From positions 1 to 62,006 of the forward strand of contig NZ_JAUJFI010000010.1 in NCBI RefSeq assembly GCF_030849505.1: a DNA stretch of 62,006 nucleotides. The letters run 5' to 3'. The first letter of the stretch is position 1. The number at the start of each line of letters is the position of its first letter. Shown piece after piece: positions 52,108-61,173 of this stretch. Origin of the DNA: Azospirillum isscasi (lineage in GTDB: Bacteria > Pseudomonadota > Alphaproteobacteria > Azospirillales > Azospirillaceae). Under the pieces are notes generated by a model. That model worked only from the letters and a program-made list of their open reading frames with translations. It had not been told where the DNA came from and made no database searches. The position numbers and the translations under genes are program-made.

Positions 52108-54654
52108 ATGCGGGCACGCCGCGGCGGTGAGGGGGCTTTGAGCAGCACGATCGAGCGATATCTGCTGGCCGAGAAAGCCGGCTCCGAAGGCGTCTGGGAC
52201 TGGGACCTCCGCAACGATACGATGTTCCTGTCGCCGCGCTTCAAGGAGTTTCTCGGCCTGCCGCCGGGCGAGATCAACCGCCCGGAAGATTGGCTCGACC
52301 GCGTGCACCCGGACGACATCGACTGGCTCTACGCCTCCTTCGAAGGCCAGATGGTCGGCGTCTCGCTGCCTTTCCAGATCGAACACCGCGTCCGCCGGAC
52401 GGGAACCGGCCTTTCTCCGGGCGATGGCGTCTCCAACTGGCGCTGGCTGGTGTGCCGCGGCATGGCGGTGATCGACGAGGCGGGCGATCCGGTCCGGCTG
52501 GTCGGCTCGGTCGCCGACATCACCGACCGCAAGCACGCCGAACGCCAGCTCCGCCGGAGCGAGGAGCGCTACGCGCTCGCCGCCGCGGCCAGCAATGACG
52601 GGTTGTGGGACTGGGACCTCGACGCCGGGACCGTCTACTACTCGCCGCGCTGGCTGTCGCTGCTCGGGCTGGAGGAAGGCAGCGTCGGCAGCAGCCCGGA
52701 CGAGTGGATGGAGCGCGTCCATCCGGACGACCGCCGCCCGCTGCGCGAGGCGCTGGACGCGCTGGGCGGCGACAGCACCGTCTTCCAGATCGAATACCGC
52801 GTGCGCCACGCCGACGGCGGCATCCGCTGGATGGCCTGCCGCGGCATCGCTGTGCTGGACGCCCAGGGCCGCCCGGTGCGGCTGGTCGGCAGCCAGGCCG
52901 ACGTGACCGGCCGCAAGAACGCCGAACAGCGCCTGTCGCAGAGCGAGGAGCGCTACGCGCTCGCCGCCGCGGGCGCCAACGACGGGCTGTGGGACTGGCG
53001 GCTGGACACGGACGAGGTCTATTACTCCCCGCGCTGGGCGGCCATGCTGGGCTGCGACGGGGATTGCCTGTCCAACCGCATCGCCGAATGGTTCGACCGC
53101 GTGCACCCGGACGATCTGGCCGGGCTGCGCACCGCCATCGACCTGCATCTGAGCGGCGAGCGGGAGCATCTCCAGCACGTCTTCCGCATCCGCGCCGCCG
53201 ATGGGGACGAGCTGTGGATGCTGGTCCGCGGCCTTGCCGTGCGCGACGGGTCGGGGCGGTCGGTGCGAATCGCCGGCTCGATGACCGACATCACCGCCCA
53301 GAAGCGGGCGGAGCAGCAGCTTCTGTTCGACGCCTTCCACGACGGCATGACCGGGCTGCCCAACCGCACCCTGCTTCTGGACCGAATCGGGCAGGCGCTG
53401 GACCGCAACCGGCGGGCCGGCGGCAAGGCCTTCGCCGTCATCTTCATCGACCTGGACCGCTTCAAGTCGATCAACGACGCGCTGGGCTCCACGGTGGGCG
53501 ACCGGCTGCTGAAGACCATCGCGGAGCGGCTGGACGGCACCCGCCGCATGGGCGACACGCTGGCCCGCCTGTCGGCGGACGAGTTCGCCATGCTGCTGGA
53601 CAACATCGACGACGTGGGCGACGCCCTGACCGCGGCGGAACGCATGGCCCAGGCCGTCGCCATGCCGCTGGCGCTGGACGGGCACGAGTTCGTGCTGTCC
53701 GCCTCCATCGGCATCGCGCTCAGCGTGTCCGGCTACGACCGGGCGGAGGAGATGCTGCGCGACGCCAGCCTCGCCATGTACCGGGCCAAGTCGGGCGGAC
53801 GGGCGCGGATCGACGTGTTCGACAGCAACCTGCGCCGCCAGGCGATGGCCCAGATGCGCACGGAAACCGACCTGCGCATGGCGCTGGAGCAGGACCAGCT
53901 CGTCCTGTTCTACCAGCCGATCGTCGCTCTGGCCACGGGCCGCATCGCCGGGTTCGAAGCGCTGATGCGCTGGAAGCACCCGGAACGCGGGCTGGTCCCG
54001 CCCGGCGAGTTCATTCCGCTGGCCGAGGAATCGGGCCTGATCGTGCCGATGGGCCGCTGGGCGCTGCGCGAGGCGGCGCGGCAGCTCGCCCGGTGGCAGT
54101 CCTGCTTCCCCCGCCCCGCCCCGCTGTTCATGAGCGTGAACGTCTCGTCCCGCCAGTTCAGCGACGACGACCTGATCGGGCTGGTGAGCGAGGTTCTGGA
54201 GGAAAGCCGGGTGCCGCCGTCCAGCCTGAAGCTGGAGATCACGGAAAGCCTGCTGATGAAGGACCCGGCGAAGTGCCGGGTGCTGATGCAGCGCATCCGC
54301 GACATGGACGTGCGCCTGTCCATCGACGATTTCGGCACCGGCTATTCGTCGCTGTCCTATCTGCACAAGTTCCCGGCGGACACGCTGAAGATCGACCGCA
54401 GCTTCGTCCAGGCCATCTCGTCGGGCGAGGGCAACGCGGCCATCGTGCAGGTGATCGCCACGCTGGCCGCCATCCTGGGCATGGACGCCGTGGCCGAAGG
54501 CGTGGAGACGGAGCTGGAGTCGGAGTTCCTGCGCGACATCATGTGCAAGTACGCGCAGGGCTATCTCTACGCACGCCCCGCCCCCGCCGACGCCATCGAG
54601 GCGCTGCTGGTCCGGGAGGCGGACGAGCCGCTGGCCGTTCCCAGCCTGGCGTAG
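52108..54654 (+). CDS. Triple-PAS GGDEF-EAL protein, likely c-di-GMP phosphodiesterase
   Basis: This protein of about 848 residues has three tandem PAS domains of about 125-130 residues each, recognisable by repeated (N/S)DGLWDW and DRVHPDD words. A GGDEF domain follows (about 410-570) and then an EAL domain (about 600-835). The GGDEF core reads RLSADEF, so two glycines needed for catalysis are replaced and cyclase activity is unlikely. The EAL part keeps EALMRW, SVNVSSRQF, LEITES, IDDFGTGYSS, KIDRSF and AEGVET, so c-di-GMP hydrolysis is likely. There is no membrane segment. The start is ATG 52108 or TTG 52138, which has GAGGGGG nearby. Confidence 0.92.
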   Translation: MRARRGGEGALSSTIERYLLAEKAGSEGVWDWDLRNDTMFLSPRFKEFLGLPPGEINRPEDWLDRVHPDDIDWLYASFEGQMVGVSLPFQIEHRVRRTGTGLSPGDGVSNWRWLVCRGMAVIDEAGDPVRLVGSVADITDRKHAERQLRRSEERYALAAAASNDGLWDWDLDAGTVYYSPRWLSLLGLEEGSVGSSPDEWMERVHPDDRRPLREALDALGGDSTVFQIEYRVRHADGGIRWMACRGIAVLDAQGRPVRLVGSQADVTGRKNAEQRLSQSEERYALAAAGANDGLWDWRLDTDEVYYSPRWAAMLGCDGDCLSNRIAEWFDRVHPDDLAGLRTAIDLHLSGEREHLQHVFRIRAADGDELWMLVRGLAVRDGSGRSVRIAGSMTDITAQKRAEQQLLFDAFHDGMTGLPNRTLLLDRIGQALDRNRRAGGKAFAVIFIDLDRFKSINDALGSTVGDRLLKTIAERLDGTRRMGDTLARLSADEFAMLLDNIDDVGDALTAAERMAQAVAMPLALDGHEFVLSASIGIALSVSGYDRAEEMLRDASLAMYRAKSGGRARIDVFDSNLRRQAMAQMRTETDLRMALEQDQLVLFYQPIVALATGRIAGFEALMRWKHPERGLVPPGEFIPLAEESGLIVPMGRWALREAARQLARWQSCFPRPAPLFMSVNVSSRQFSDDDLIGLVSEVLEESRVPPSSLKLEITESLLMKDPAKCRVLMQRIRDMDVRLSIDDFGTGYSSLSYLHKFPADTLKIDRSFVQAISSGEGNAAIVQVIATLAAILGMDAVAEGVETELESEFLRDIMCKYAQGYLYARPAPADAIEALLVREADEPLAVPSLA

Positions 54655-54749
54655 GCGTTTCCGCCCCCGTCCAACGGACACTTTCCCTGGGACCGCCATG
54701 TGTGCGAGTGTCCGCGCCTTCTCACCAGGACAGGCAAGGATCGCGCGTT

Positions 54750-55133
54750 ATGGCCGACCGCAATTGCGGAGAATGCACGCTGTGCTGCAAGCTGATGGGC
54801 GTGCCCGAACTGAAGAAGCCCTCGGCCAAATGGTGCGTCTCCTGCGACCAGGGCAAGGGCTGCACCGTCTATGAGGAGCGCCCGCAATCCTGCCGGAACT
54901 TCCAGTGCTTCTGGCTGATGGACGAGAATTTCCCGGACGAATTCCGCCCCGACCGCATCCACGCGCTGGCCGCCTTCAACGACACGAAGGACAGCTGCGT
55001 CCTCCACGTCGATCCGGCCAAGCCCCGCGCCATGTCCAGCCCGCCGGTCAACGCCCTGATCGACGCGCTTTTGAAATCCTATGCCAAGGTGTTCGTGCTG
55101 TCCGGAAAGGAAAGCGCGCTGATCCAGCGCTGA
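54750..55133 (+). CDS. YkgJ-family cysteine-cluster protein
   Basis: This 127-residue cytoplasmic protein has at least ten cysteines, opening CGECTLCCK and continuing CVSCDQGKGC, then PQSCRNFQCFW, the metal- or Fe-S-binding pattern of the YkgJ/CxxCxxCC family. The function is not established for the family. AAGGA lies 9 nt before the ATG at 54750. It is a single gene in the 0.5 kb between the EAL gene and a minus-strand gene. Confidence 0.85.
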   Translation: MADRNCGECTLCCKLMGVPELKKPSAKWCVSCDQGKGCTVYEERPQSCRNFQCFWLMDENFPDEFRPDRIHALAAFNDTKDSCVLHVDPAKPRAMSSPPVNALIDALLKSYAKVFVLSGKESALIQR

Positions 55134-55169
55134 GCGATTCGGCGCTGAGCGATCCGGCGCCGCGCCGGG

Positions 55170-55679
55170 TCACCCGCGGAAGTTCAGCAGGCTGGGCGCC
55201 TTGTCGATGATCTCCTCCAGGATCAGGGAGGCGGTTTCCAGATCGCGCTCCAGATCCGTGCCGAGCTTGCCGGCGTAGTTGGGGCGCTTCAGCTTCTCGT
55301 GGGCGTCGTGCAGGCTGCGCAGCTCCGCCACGAAGATCTCGCGCGCCCCCATGGGCAGGATCGGGTTGGCCGACAGCACGAAGAAGAAGCGCATGCTGGC
55401 CCGCACCAGGAGGGCCAGCATCACCGTGTCCAGCCGCTCGAACTGGTCGCGCAGGTCGTCGGAGCGGGTGTCCACGAGGTTGCGCAGCCGCTGCTCGATC
55501 AGGATGACCAGCGCCTGGAACTCGCCCACCTTGTCGCGGAACTCGCGGTAGGCGCCGAAGCTGTGCTTGCTCGCCTCGTGCTCGGCCAGCTGGGCGAGCT
55601 TAGACGCTTCCCGGCACTGGCGTTCCAGCGCGGACAGCAGTTCCTTGACCTCGGCGCGGGTGTATTGACGCTTGCTCAT
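55170..55679 (-). CDS. Small helical protein of unknown function
   Basis: This 169-residue protein is predicted almost entirely helical with coiled-coil character (RAEVKELLSALERQCREASK, EFQALVILIEQRLRNLVD and LETASLILEEIIDKAPSLL). It has no signal peptide; one moderately hydrophobic stretch (ALLVRASMRFFFVLSA) is too short and polar at the ends to be a sure membrane segment. ATG at 55679 gives MSKRQYTRAEV. I do not recognise it. Confidence 0.75.
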   Translation of the reverse strand: MSKRQYTRAEVKELLSALERQCREASKLAQLAEHEASKHSFGAYREFRDKVGEFQALVILIEQRLRNLVDTRSDDLRDQFERLDTVMLALLVRASMRFFFVLSANPILPMGAREIFVAELRSLHDAHEKLKRPNYAGKLGTDLERDLETASLILEEIIDKAPSLLNFRG

Positions 55680-55795
55680 GACGGCGGACCGACCCTTCGA
55701 CGCGACGGCCTGCCCTATAGCACGAAGACGGGCGCCGGTCACCGGGACGCTTCACCGCCGCAACGATAAGGCGCCGCGGGACGGAAACCGCGCGG

Positions 55796-57481
55796 TCAGT
55801 GATCCGCCGCCGCCGGCTTGCCGCCCGGACGCCGCACCAGCGGCATCAGCAGAAGCCCGCCGAAGAACACGCCGGCCATCAGCAGCAGGCAGTCGTTGAA
55901 GGTCAGCACCATGGCCTCGCGCTCCACCATGCGGGCCAGCGTCTTCATGGCGGCGGCCTGCGGATCGGCGACCAGCCCGTCGAATTTGGCGGCCAGCCCG
56001 TCCAGCGTCTCCTGCACCAGCGGACGGGCGAGGTTCAGGTTGTCGCCCAGCCGGTTCATGTGCAGGGCCGCCCGCTCCAGCAGCACCGTGTTGATCGCCG
56101 CCAGACCGATGGCGCCGCCCAGATTGCGCATCAGGTTGTAGAGGCCGGACGCGTTCTTGAGCTGCTCCGGCGGCAGGGTGCCCAGCGCGATGCTGTTCAC
56201 CGGGATGAAGCACAGCATCAGCGACAGGCCGCGCACCGCCTGCGGCAGGAACAGTTCCCAGAAGCCGGACTGGTTGGTCAGGTGGGCGTTCAGCCAGACC
56301 CCCGTCCCGAACAGCAGCAGCCCCAGCGCCAGCATGGCGCGCAGGTCCATCTTTTTCGACAGGGCGCCGGCGATCGGGGCGGACAGGAACTGGAAGGCGC
56401 CGGTCACGAACATGATCGTGCCGATCTGCAAACTGTTCAGCCCGCGCACCCGCGCCAGGAACAGCGGCTGAAGATAGACCGCCCCGTAAAGCCCGATGCC
56501 GATGATGAAGCTGTAGAGCGACCCGATGGCGAAGTTGCGGTCCAGGAAGGCGCGCAGTTCCACGATCGGGTTGTGATAGGTCAGCACCCGCCAGAAGAAG
56601 CCGACCGCGGACACCGCGGCGACCACGGCGAAGATGGCGACATACTCGTCCTGGAACCAGTCCTGGCGCGGGCCTTCCTCCACCACGAACTCCAGGCTGC
56701 CGAGGAAGGCGGCCATCAGCCCCAGCCCGACGAAATCGAAGCCCTTGCGCAGCGCCGGGTTGGGCTTGTCCACATCGACCAGCGTCCAGACCAGCGAGGT
56801 CACGGCGATGCCCGGCAGCACGTTGGCCAGGAACAGCCAGTGCCAGGAGAAGCTCTGCGTCAGCCAGCCGCCCAGCGTCGGCCCGAGCGTCGGCGCCATG
56901 GTGGCGACCAGACCGATCATCACCGAGACCCCCGCCCGCTTTTCCGGCGGGAACAGGGAGAAGCTGGTGGCGAAGACGGTCGGGATCATCGCGCCGCCGA
57001 TGAAGCCCTGCAACGCCCGCCACACGATCATCGATTCGATGCTGGAGGTGAAGGCGCAGGCCACGCTGGTCAGGGTGAAGCCGGCGGCGGCGATGGTGAA
57101 CAGCACGCGGGTGGAGAGAATCCGCGCCAGCATGCCGGACAGCGGGATCATCACCACCTCGGCGATGAGGTAGGAGGTCTGCACCCACGAGATCTCGTCG
57201 GCGCTGGCCGCAAGCCCCGCCTGGATCTCCGACAGGGAGCTGGAGACGATCTGGATGTCCAGGATCGCCATGAACATGCCGACGACCATGGCCAGGAAGC
57301 CCAGCCAGTCGCGCGTGGTCACCGGCCGCGGCCCGGCGCTTGAAGGGGAAGGAGCCGCCGCGTCCCGGCCCGCGGGGGGCGGGAGAGCTTGGAGCCGGGA
57401 CGCGGTGGCGGCACCGCCCGCGTCCGCCGGGGGTGCGGCGCTGCGGGCGGACGGCGTGTCGTCGTTGGTGATGGCGGTCAT
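55796..57481 (-). CDS. emrB: DHA2-family MFS multidrug efflux permease (EmrB-like)
   Basis: This 561-residue protein has a polar, alanine/proline-rich N-terminal tail of 55 residues and then fourteen predicted membrane segments. LDIQIVSSSL in segment 1 is the DHA2 motif D1, and the motif-A and motif-C regions lie around FLFPPEKRAGVSVMIG and LGPTLGGWL. It exports drugs or organic compounds with protons, through EmrA and an outer membrane channel. ATG at 57481 lies 75 nt after the emrA stop. The gap contains a triple 15-bp repeat. Confidence 0.94.
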   Translation of the reverse strand: MTAITNDDTPSARSAAPPADAGGAATASRLQALPPPAGRDAAAPSPSSAGPRPVTTRDWLGFLAMVVGMFMAILDIQIVSSSLSEIQAGLAASADEISWVQTSYLIAEVVMIPLSGMLARILSTRVLFTIAAAGFTLTSVACAFTSSIESMIVWRALQGFIGGAMIPTVFATSFSLFPPEKRAGVSVMIGLVATMAPTLGPTLGGWLTQSFSWHWLFLANVLPGIAVTSLVWTLVDVDKPNPALRKGFDFVGLGLMAAFLGSLEFVVEEGPRQDWFQDEYVAIFAVVAAVSAVGFFWRVLTYHNPIVELRAFLDRNFAIGSLYSFIIGIGLYGAVYLQPLFLARVRGLNSLQIGTIMFVTGAFQFLSAPIAGALSKKMDLRAMLALGLLLFGTGVWLNAHLTNQSGFWELFLPQAVRGLSLMLCFIPVNSIALGTLPPEQLKNASGLYNLMRNLGGAIGLAAINTVLLERAALHMNRLGDNLNLARPLVQETLDGLAAKFDGLVADPQAAAMKTLARMVEREAMVLTFNDCLLLMAGVFFGGLLLMPLVRRPGGKPAAADH

Positions 57482-57495
57482 GGTCGCCCTCCCCA

Positions 57496-57540
57496 GGACG
57501 AAAACGGCAGGGACGAAAACGGCAGGGACGAAAACGGGTG
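57496..57540. repeat. 15-bp tandem repeat, three copies, between emrA and emrB
   Basis: GGACGAAAACGGCAG at 57496 and 57511, and GGACGAAAACGGGTG at 57526. It occupies the leader of emrB on the emrAB transcript, so copy number could change emrB translation. Confidence 0.85.
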
Positions 57541-57556
57541 TCGGTTAAGAGGGCGG

Positions 57557-58663
57557 TTACTTGGCCGCGACCGTCTGGCCGGGGACCAGAGCGCCGAAGA
57601 CGGTGCCCGCGCTGTGCGGATGCTCCTCGGCGCCGCGGGTGTCCACCGCGGCGACCACGGACAGGCCGGGGCGCAGCAGGCCGGACAGCGCGCTGTCGCG
57701 CGGCAGGGCGATGCGCACCGGCACGCGCTGGACGATCTTGGTGAAATTGCCGGTCGCGTTCTCCGGCGGCAGCAGGCTGAACTGCGAACCGGAGGCCGGG
57801 GCGAAGCTCTCCACCCGGCCCAGCAGCGGCTTGCCCGGATAGGCGTCGATCTCCACCGTCACCGGCTGGCCGGGACGCATGCGGGAAAGCTGCGTCTCCT
57901 TGAAGTTGGCGACCACATAGACGTCGGGCAGCGGCACCAGCGAGAGAAGCTGCACGCCCGGGCGCGCGTACTGGCCGACCTGGACGCCGCGGTTGCCGAC
58001 CACGCCGTCCACCGGCGCGCGGATGACCGTGTTGTTCAGGTCGTTGCGCGCGGTTTCCAGGGCGGCCTCGACCTGACGCAGCCGGGCGCCGGTCTCGCTG
58101 CGGCTCGCGTTCAGCACGCCGACCTGATCCTTCTCCGCGGCCAGCGCCGCGCGGGCGCGGTCGGACTGGGCCACCGCCTTGCGCAGGTCGGCGTCCGCCG
58201 TCTCGAACTTCTGGCGGCTGGCCCAACTGTCGCTGGCCAGCGAACGGGTGCGGTCGAAGTCCTGCTGGGCGCGGCGCTGCTCGGCCTCGGCGCTGGCGAC
58301 GGACGCCGCGGCCTGGTCGATGATCGCCTTCTGGAGCAGCAGCTTGCTGTCGATGGTGCCAAGCGCCGCCTTCTGCGCGGCGACGTTGGCCTCCGCCTCC
58401 GCGACCTTGGCGCGGAAGTCCTGGTCGTCCAGGACGGCCAGCACGTCGCCCGCGGTGACCTGCTGGTTTTCCGCCACCCGGACGTCCTTCACATAGGCGG
58501 ACACCTTGGGGCTCACCACCGTGATGTCGCTGTGGACATAAGCGTTGTCGGTCGACTCGAAGAAGCGTCCCTCGGCCCACCAGCCCCAGCCGGCGTAGCC
58601 GCCACCGGCCAGCGCCGCAACCGCCACACCCGACAGAACGATCTTCCGCACGGCCTTGACCAT
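57557..58663 (-). CDS. emrA: HlyD/EmrA-family membrane fusion protein
   Basis: This 368-residue adaptor has one N-terminal membrane anchor (VLSGVAVAALAGGGYAGWG) and a biotinyl-lipoyl half motif (DNAYVHSDITVVSPKVSAYVKDVRV). A long coiled-coil hairpin spans about residues 80-200, followed by the second lipoyl half (TVIRAPVDGVVGNR) and a beta barrel. It links EmrB to the outer membrane channel. The start is ATG 58663; a GTG at 58678 is in frame but lacks a better ribosome site. It is first in the emrAB operon. Confidence 0.94.
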   Translation of the reverse strand: MVKAVRKIVLSGVAVAALAGGGYAGWGWWAEGRFFESTDNAYVHSDITVVSPKVSAYVKDVRVAENQQVTAGDVLAVLDDQDFRAKVAEAEANVAAQKAALGTIDSKLLLQKAIIDQAAASVASAEAEQRRAQQDFDRTRSLASDSWASRQKFETADADLRKAVAQSDRARAALAAEKDQVGVLNASRSETGARLRQVEAALETARNDLNNTVIRAPVDGVVGNRGVQVGQYARPGVQLLSLVPLPDVYVVANFKETQLSRMRPGQPVTVEIDAYPGKPLLGRVESFAPASGSQFSLLPPENATGNFTKIVQRVPVRIALPRDSALSGLLRPGLSVVAAVDTRGAEEHPHSAGTVFGALVPGQTVAAK

Positions 58664-58727
58664 CGTCTTCCAACCCACCCGTTTCGGTTCCGCCCCGGCC
58701 CGGGCCGGCTTGGCGCCGCCCCATCGG

Positions 58728-58744
58728 AACTGAACCGTTCAGTT
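58728..58744. promoter_or_regulatory. TetR-type operator 1
   Basis: AACTGAACCGTTCAGTT is a 17-bp palindrome perfect except for its central base. It lies between the emrA start and its -35 box, where bound repressor would block RNA polymerase. Confidence 0.7.
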
Positions 58745-58779
58745 TAGTCTTGCGCAAAGATGATCACAGCCCTACCTGT

Positions 58780-58785
58780 TGTCAA
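58780..58785 (-). promoter_or_regulatory. -35 element of the emrAB promoter
   Basis: A perfect TTGACA on the minus strand lies between the two operators. The best -10, CATCTT at 17 nt, is weak. The overlapping plus-strand word TTGTCA with TAGTTT 18 nt downstream could serve the TetR gene. Confidence 0.4.
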
Positions 58786-58790
58786 GAGTG

Positions 58791-58807
58791 AACTGGACGG
58801 TCTAGTT
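58791..58807. promoter_or_regulatory. TetR-type operator 2
   Basis: AACTGGACGGTCTAGTT is a second copy of the operator 1 palindrome with three changes; the outer AACT/AGTT and inner GAC/GTC are kept. It overlaps the probable -10 of the TetR gene, fitting autorepression. Confidence 0.65.
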
Positions 58808-58926
58808 TTAACGTTTGGGATTGTGGTTGAATGCGGAACGCGCTACGGCAGCGGGGTATCGGCACGCGAAGCCCCGCAGGCACCGCCGGCAAGGTCGCAG
58901 GACAGGTTGCAGGACACGAGGAACGC

Positions 58927-59547
58927 ATGAGCACGCTGGTCGCCCCCACGCCGGAGGCAGGATCGAAGCCCGCGCAGATCCTGGAGGCCGCCGGAAAGCT
59001 GTTCCTGGACCATGGCTACGGCGCCGTCAGCATGGACGCCATCGCCAAGACGGCCAATGTGTCCAAGGCGACGCTCTACGCCCATTTCGGCAGCAAGGAC
59101 GAGCTGTTCCGCGCCATGGTCGCCCGCGAATGCAAAGGGCAGACGATGGCCGCCGTCTGCGAGGAGGCGCGGACCCTGGAGATGGCCGAGGGGCTGCGTC
59201 TGGTCGCCCGCCATTTCGTCACGCTGATCCTGTCGCCGCAGGCGCTGGCCGGCTACCGCGTGGTGGTCGGCGAGGCGCACCGCTTCCCCGAGCTGGCGAG
59301 CGCCTTCTACGACGCCGGACCGGCCCGCACTATGGAGCAGGTGACCGCCTTCATGGTTGACCTCGACCGCCGCGGCCTGCTGGCCATCCCCGACCCGCAA
59401 CTGGCGGCGGAGCAGTTCGTCGGCCTCATCAAGTCGCACACGCACCTGCGCTTCCTGCTGTGCCTGTCCGAACGCCCGACGGAGGAGCAGCTGACGCGGG
59501 TCGTGGACGGCGCGGTCTCTCTCATCATCCGGGGTTACGCGCCGTAA
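58927..59547 (+). CDS. TetR/AcrR-family repressor of the emrAB pump
   Basis: This 206-residue regulator has the N-terminal TetR helix-turn-helix (ILEAAGKLFLDHGYGAVSMDAIAK, then VSKATLYAHFGSKDELF). The C-terminal ligand domain contains AGYRVVVGEAHRFPEL, as in AcrR/NalC-type regulators of efflux. It is divergent from emrAB, and two palindromic sites lie between them, so it probably represses both promoters until a drug binds. ATG at 58927 has GAGGAA just upstream. Confidence 0.93.
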   Translation: MSTLVAPTPEAGSKPAQILEAAGKLFLDHGYGAVSMDAIAKTANVSKATLYAHFGSKDELFRAMVARECKGQTMAAVCEEARTLEMAEGLRLVARHFVTLILSPQALAGYRVVVGEAHRFPELASAFYDAGPARTMEQVTAFMVDLDRRGLLAIPDPQLAAEQFVGLIKSHTHLRFLLCLSERPTEEQLTRVVDGAVSLIIRGYAP

Positions 59548-59558
59548 CGGGTCCGCGT

Positions 59559-60248
59559 TCAGTGACCGCCGTCGAAGGTGATCATCACCTCCAGCACCCC
59601 GGCCAGCGCCCCGGCGGCGTCCGGCTGCACGTCGCGGAAGGTTGCGACCTCGCCCGGCAGGATTTGCGGCGGCGCCGGCTCGACGGTCCAGCTCTTCAGC
59701 GGCTGGCGATCGGCCCCCAGCGCGGTCACCCGCAGGGGCGGCACCGTCCGCGCCATTTCGGAGACGTTGACGATCTGACCGTCCACCACCAGCACCGGCT
59801 TTCCGTCCTCGGTCTTCTGCTCCGACCGCACGTTCTGAAGCTGGAGCCCGGTCCCCGGCGGCTCCACCGGCAGGCCCACCGTTTCATAGAGAAGCGCGGC
59901 GGGAGGCCACAGCCGCACGGCGGTGGCACGGCCGAAATAGCCGGCGGCGCCGATGGCCGCCAGCAGCGCCACGAAAATCCCCCAGCCGACCAGCGCCCGG
60001 CGCCGCGCGCCCGGGTCCGCCGGGGCCTTGGCCGGGGTCTTGGCGGCGGAGGCGCGTTTGGGCGGCGGCGGCGGCGGGGCCGGATGGAACTCGGTCACCT
60101 CGTCCGGATGGAAGACGGGCTCGTCCTCTTCGGGCGCCTGCCACCACATGTGGCCGCATTGGGCGCAGCGCACCTTGCGGCCCTGTGGACCGACCGCCGA
60201 ATCGGCAAGGGTGTACCGTGTGGCACAGGCCGGGCAGGTGATGATCAT
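59559..60248 (-). CDS. Zinc-ribbon (MJ0042) membrane protein with DUF3426-like C-terminus
   Basis: This 229-residue protein opens with a zinc ribbon, C5-x2-C8 (CPAC) and C28-x2-C31 (CAQC), in MIITCPACATRYTL and GRKVRCAQCGHMW. A proline-rich linker, one membrane segment (LVGWGIFVALLAAIGAAGYF) and an extracytoplasmic beta domain of the DUF3426 type (VLVVDGQIVNVSEMARTVPPL) follow. The function is unknown. It is regularly found next to ftsE in alphaproteobacteria, and here it diverges from it. Confidence 0.9.
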   Translation of the reverse strand: MIITCPACATRYTLADSAVGPQGRKVRCAQCGHMWWQAPEEDEPVFHPDEVTEFHPAPPPPPPKRASAAKTPAKAPADPGARRRALVGWGIFVALLAAIGAAGYFGRATAVRLWPPAALLYETVGLPVEPPGTGLQLQNVRSEQKTEDGKPVLVVDGQIVNVSEMARTVPPLRVTALGADRQPLKSWTVEPAPPQILPGEVATFRDVQPDAAGALAGVLEVMITFDGGH

Positions 60249-60338
60249 AGATGCCGATCGTGGTCACCGAAATTGCAGAATGTCGTTATAGGTAGTCATG
60301 AGGTATGAAGCAAGGAACGCTCTGGCGCCGGGCGGGGC

Positions 60339-60383
60339 GGTACGGACGGCGGCGGTACGGACGGCGGCGGTACGGACGGCGGT
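60339..60383. repeat. 15-bp tandem repeat, three copies, upstream of ftsE
   Basis: GGTACGGACGGCGGC occurs three times head to tail (the last copy ends GGT). It lies in the 222-bp gap between the divergent zinc-ribbon and ftsE genes. Confidence 0.85.
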
Positions 60384-60470
60384 GGACGCGCCGGCCCCTG
60401 CCGGTGCATTGTCCATCCGCGCACCGGGCGGGACGCCGCCGGGGTGCGCCGATGCGCCGTTGGTGGGACC

Positions 60471-61151
60471 GTGATCCGTTTCGAGAATGTGGGACTGCGC
60501 TATGGCACCGGACCGGAGGTGCTGCGCGACATCAGCTTCACCTTGCAGCCCGGCTCGTTCCATTTCATGACGGGGGCGAGCGGTGCTGGAAAATCGTCGC
60601 TGCTGAAGCTGATGTATCTGGCGCTCCGCCCGTCCCGCGGGCTGGTCACCCTGTTCGGGAAGGACATGGCGCGGGTCCGGCGCGCCGACCTGCCGGAGCT
60701 GCGGCGCCAGATCGGCGTGGTGTTCCAGGATTTCGCCCTGCTCGACCATCTCTCGGCGCTCGACAACGTGGCCCTGCCGCTGCGCATGGGCGGTGCGCGC
60801 GAATCGGACGTGGTGGAGCACTGCACGGAAATCCTGCGCTGGGTGGGGCTGGGCAACCATCTGCACTCCCTGCCCTCCACCCTGTCGGGCGGGCAGCAGC
60901 AGCGCGTCGCCATCGCCCGCGCGGTGATCAACCGCCCGCGCCTGCTGCTGGCGGACGAGCCGACCGGCAACGTGGACGACGGCATCGGCATGCGCCTTCT
61001 CTATCTGTTCGAGGAGCTTCACAAGCTGGGCACCACGGTGGTCATCGCCTCCCACAACGAGGCGCTGATCCGCCGTTTCGAACACCCGCGCCTGATGCTG
61101 GAGAACGGGCGCCTGCACGTCCTGCCGGCACACGCCTCGCGCTGGGCCTGA
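60471..61151 (+). CDS. ftsE: Cell-division ABC ATPase FtsE
   Basis: This 226-residue ATPase has Walker A TGASGAGKSSLLKL, Q-loop VVFQDFALL, signature LSGGQQQRVAIARA and Walker B LLLADEPTGNVD. With FtsX it couples septal ring assembly to activation of peptidoglycan hydrolases. The start is a GTG at 60471 (protein begins MIRFENVGLRYG). An earlier GTG at 60444 is in frame but adds a non-family extension. ftsX follows after 22 nt. Confidence 0.95.
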   Translation: MIRFENVGLRYGTGPEVLRDISFTLQPGSFHFMTGASGAGKSSLLKLMYLALRPSRGLVTLFGKDMARVRRADLPELRRQIGVVFQDFALLDHLSALDNVALPLRMGGARESDVVEHCTEILRWVGLGNHLHSLPSTLSGGQQQRVAIARAVINRPRLLLADEPTGNVDDGIGMRLLYLFEELHKLGTTVVIASHNEALIRRFEHPRLMLENGRLHVLPAHASRWA

Positions 61152-61173
61152 GACGGGGGGAAGGAGACACGCC

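Noticed and set aside
55752-58757. 1001-codon minus-strand frame spanning emrA and emrB
   Set aside because: It is out of frame with both genes; the correct frames give complete EmrA and EmrB proteins.
57496-60383. Tandem repeats considered as CRISPR
   Set aside because: The units are 15 bp, head to tail, with no spacers and no cas genes.
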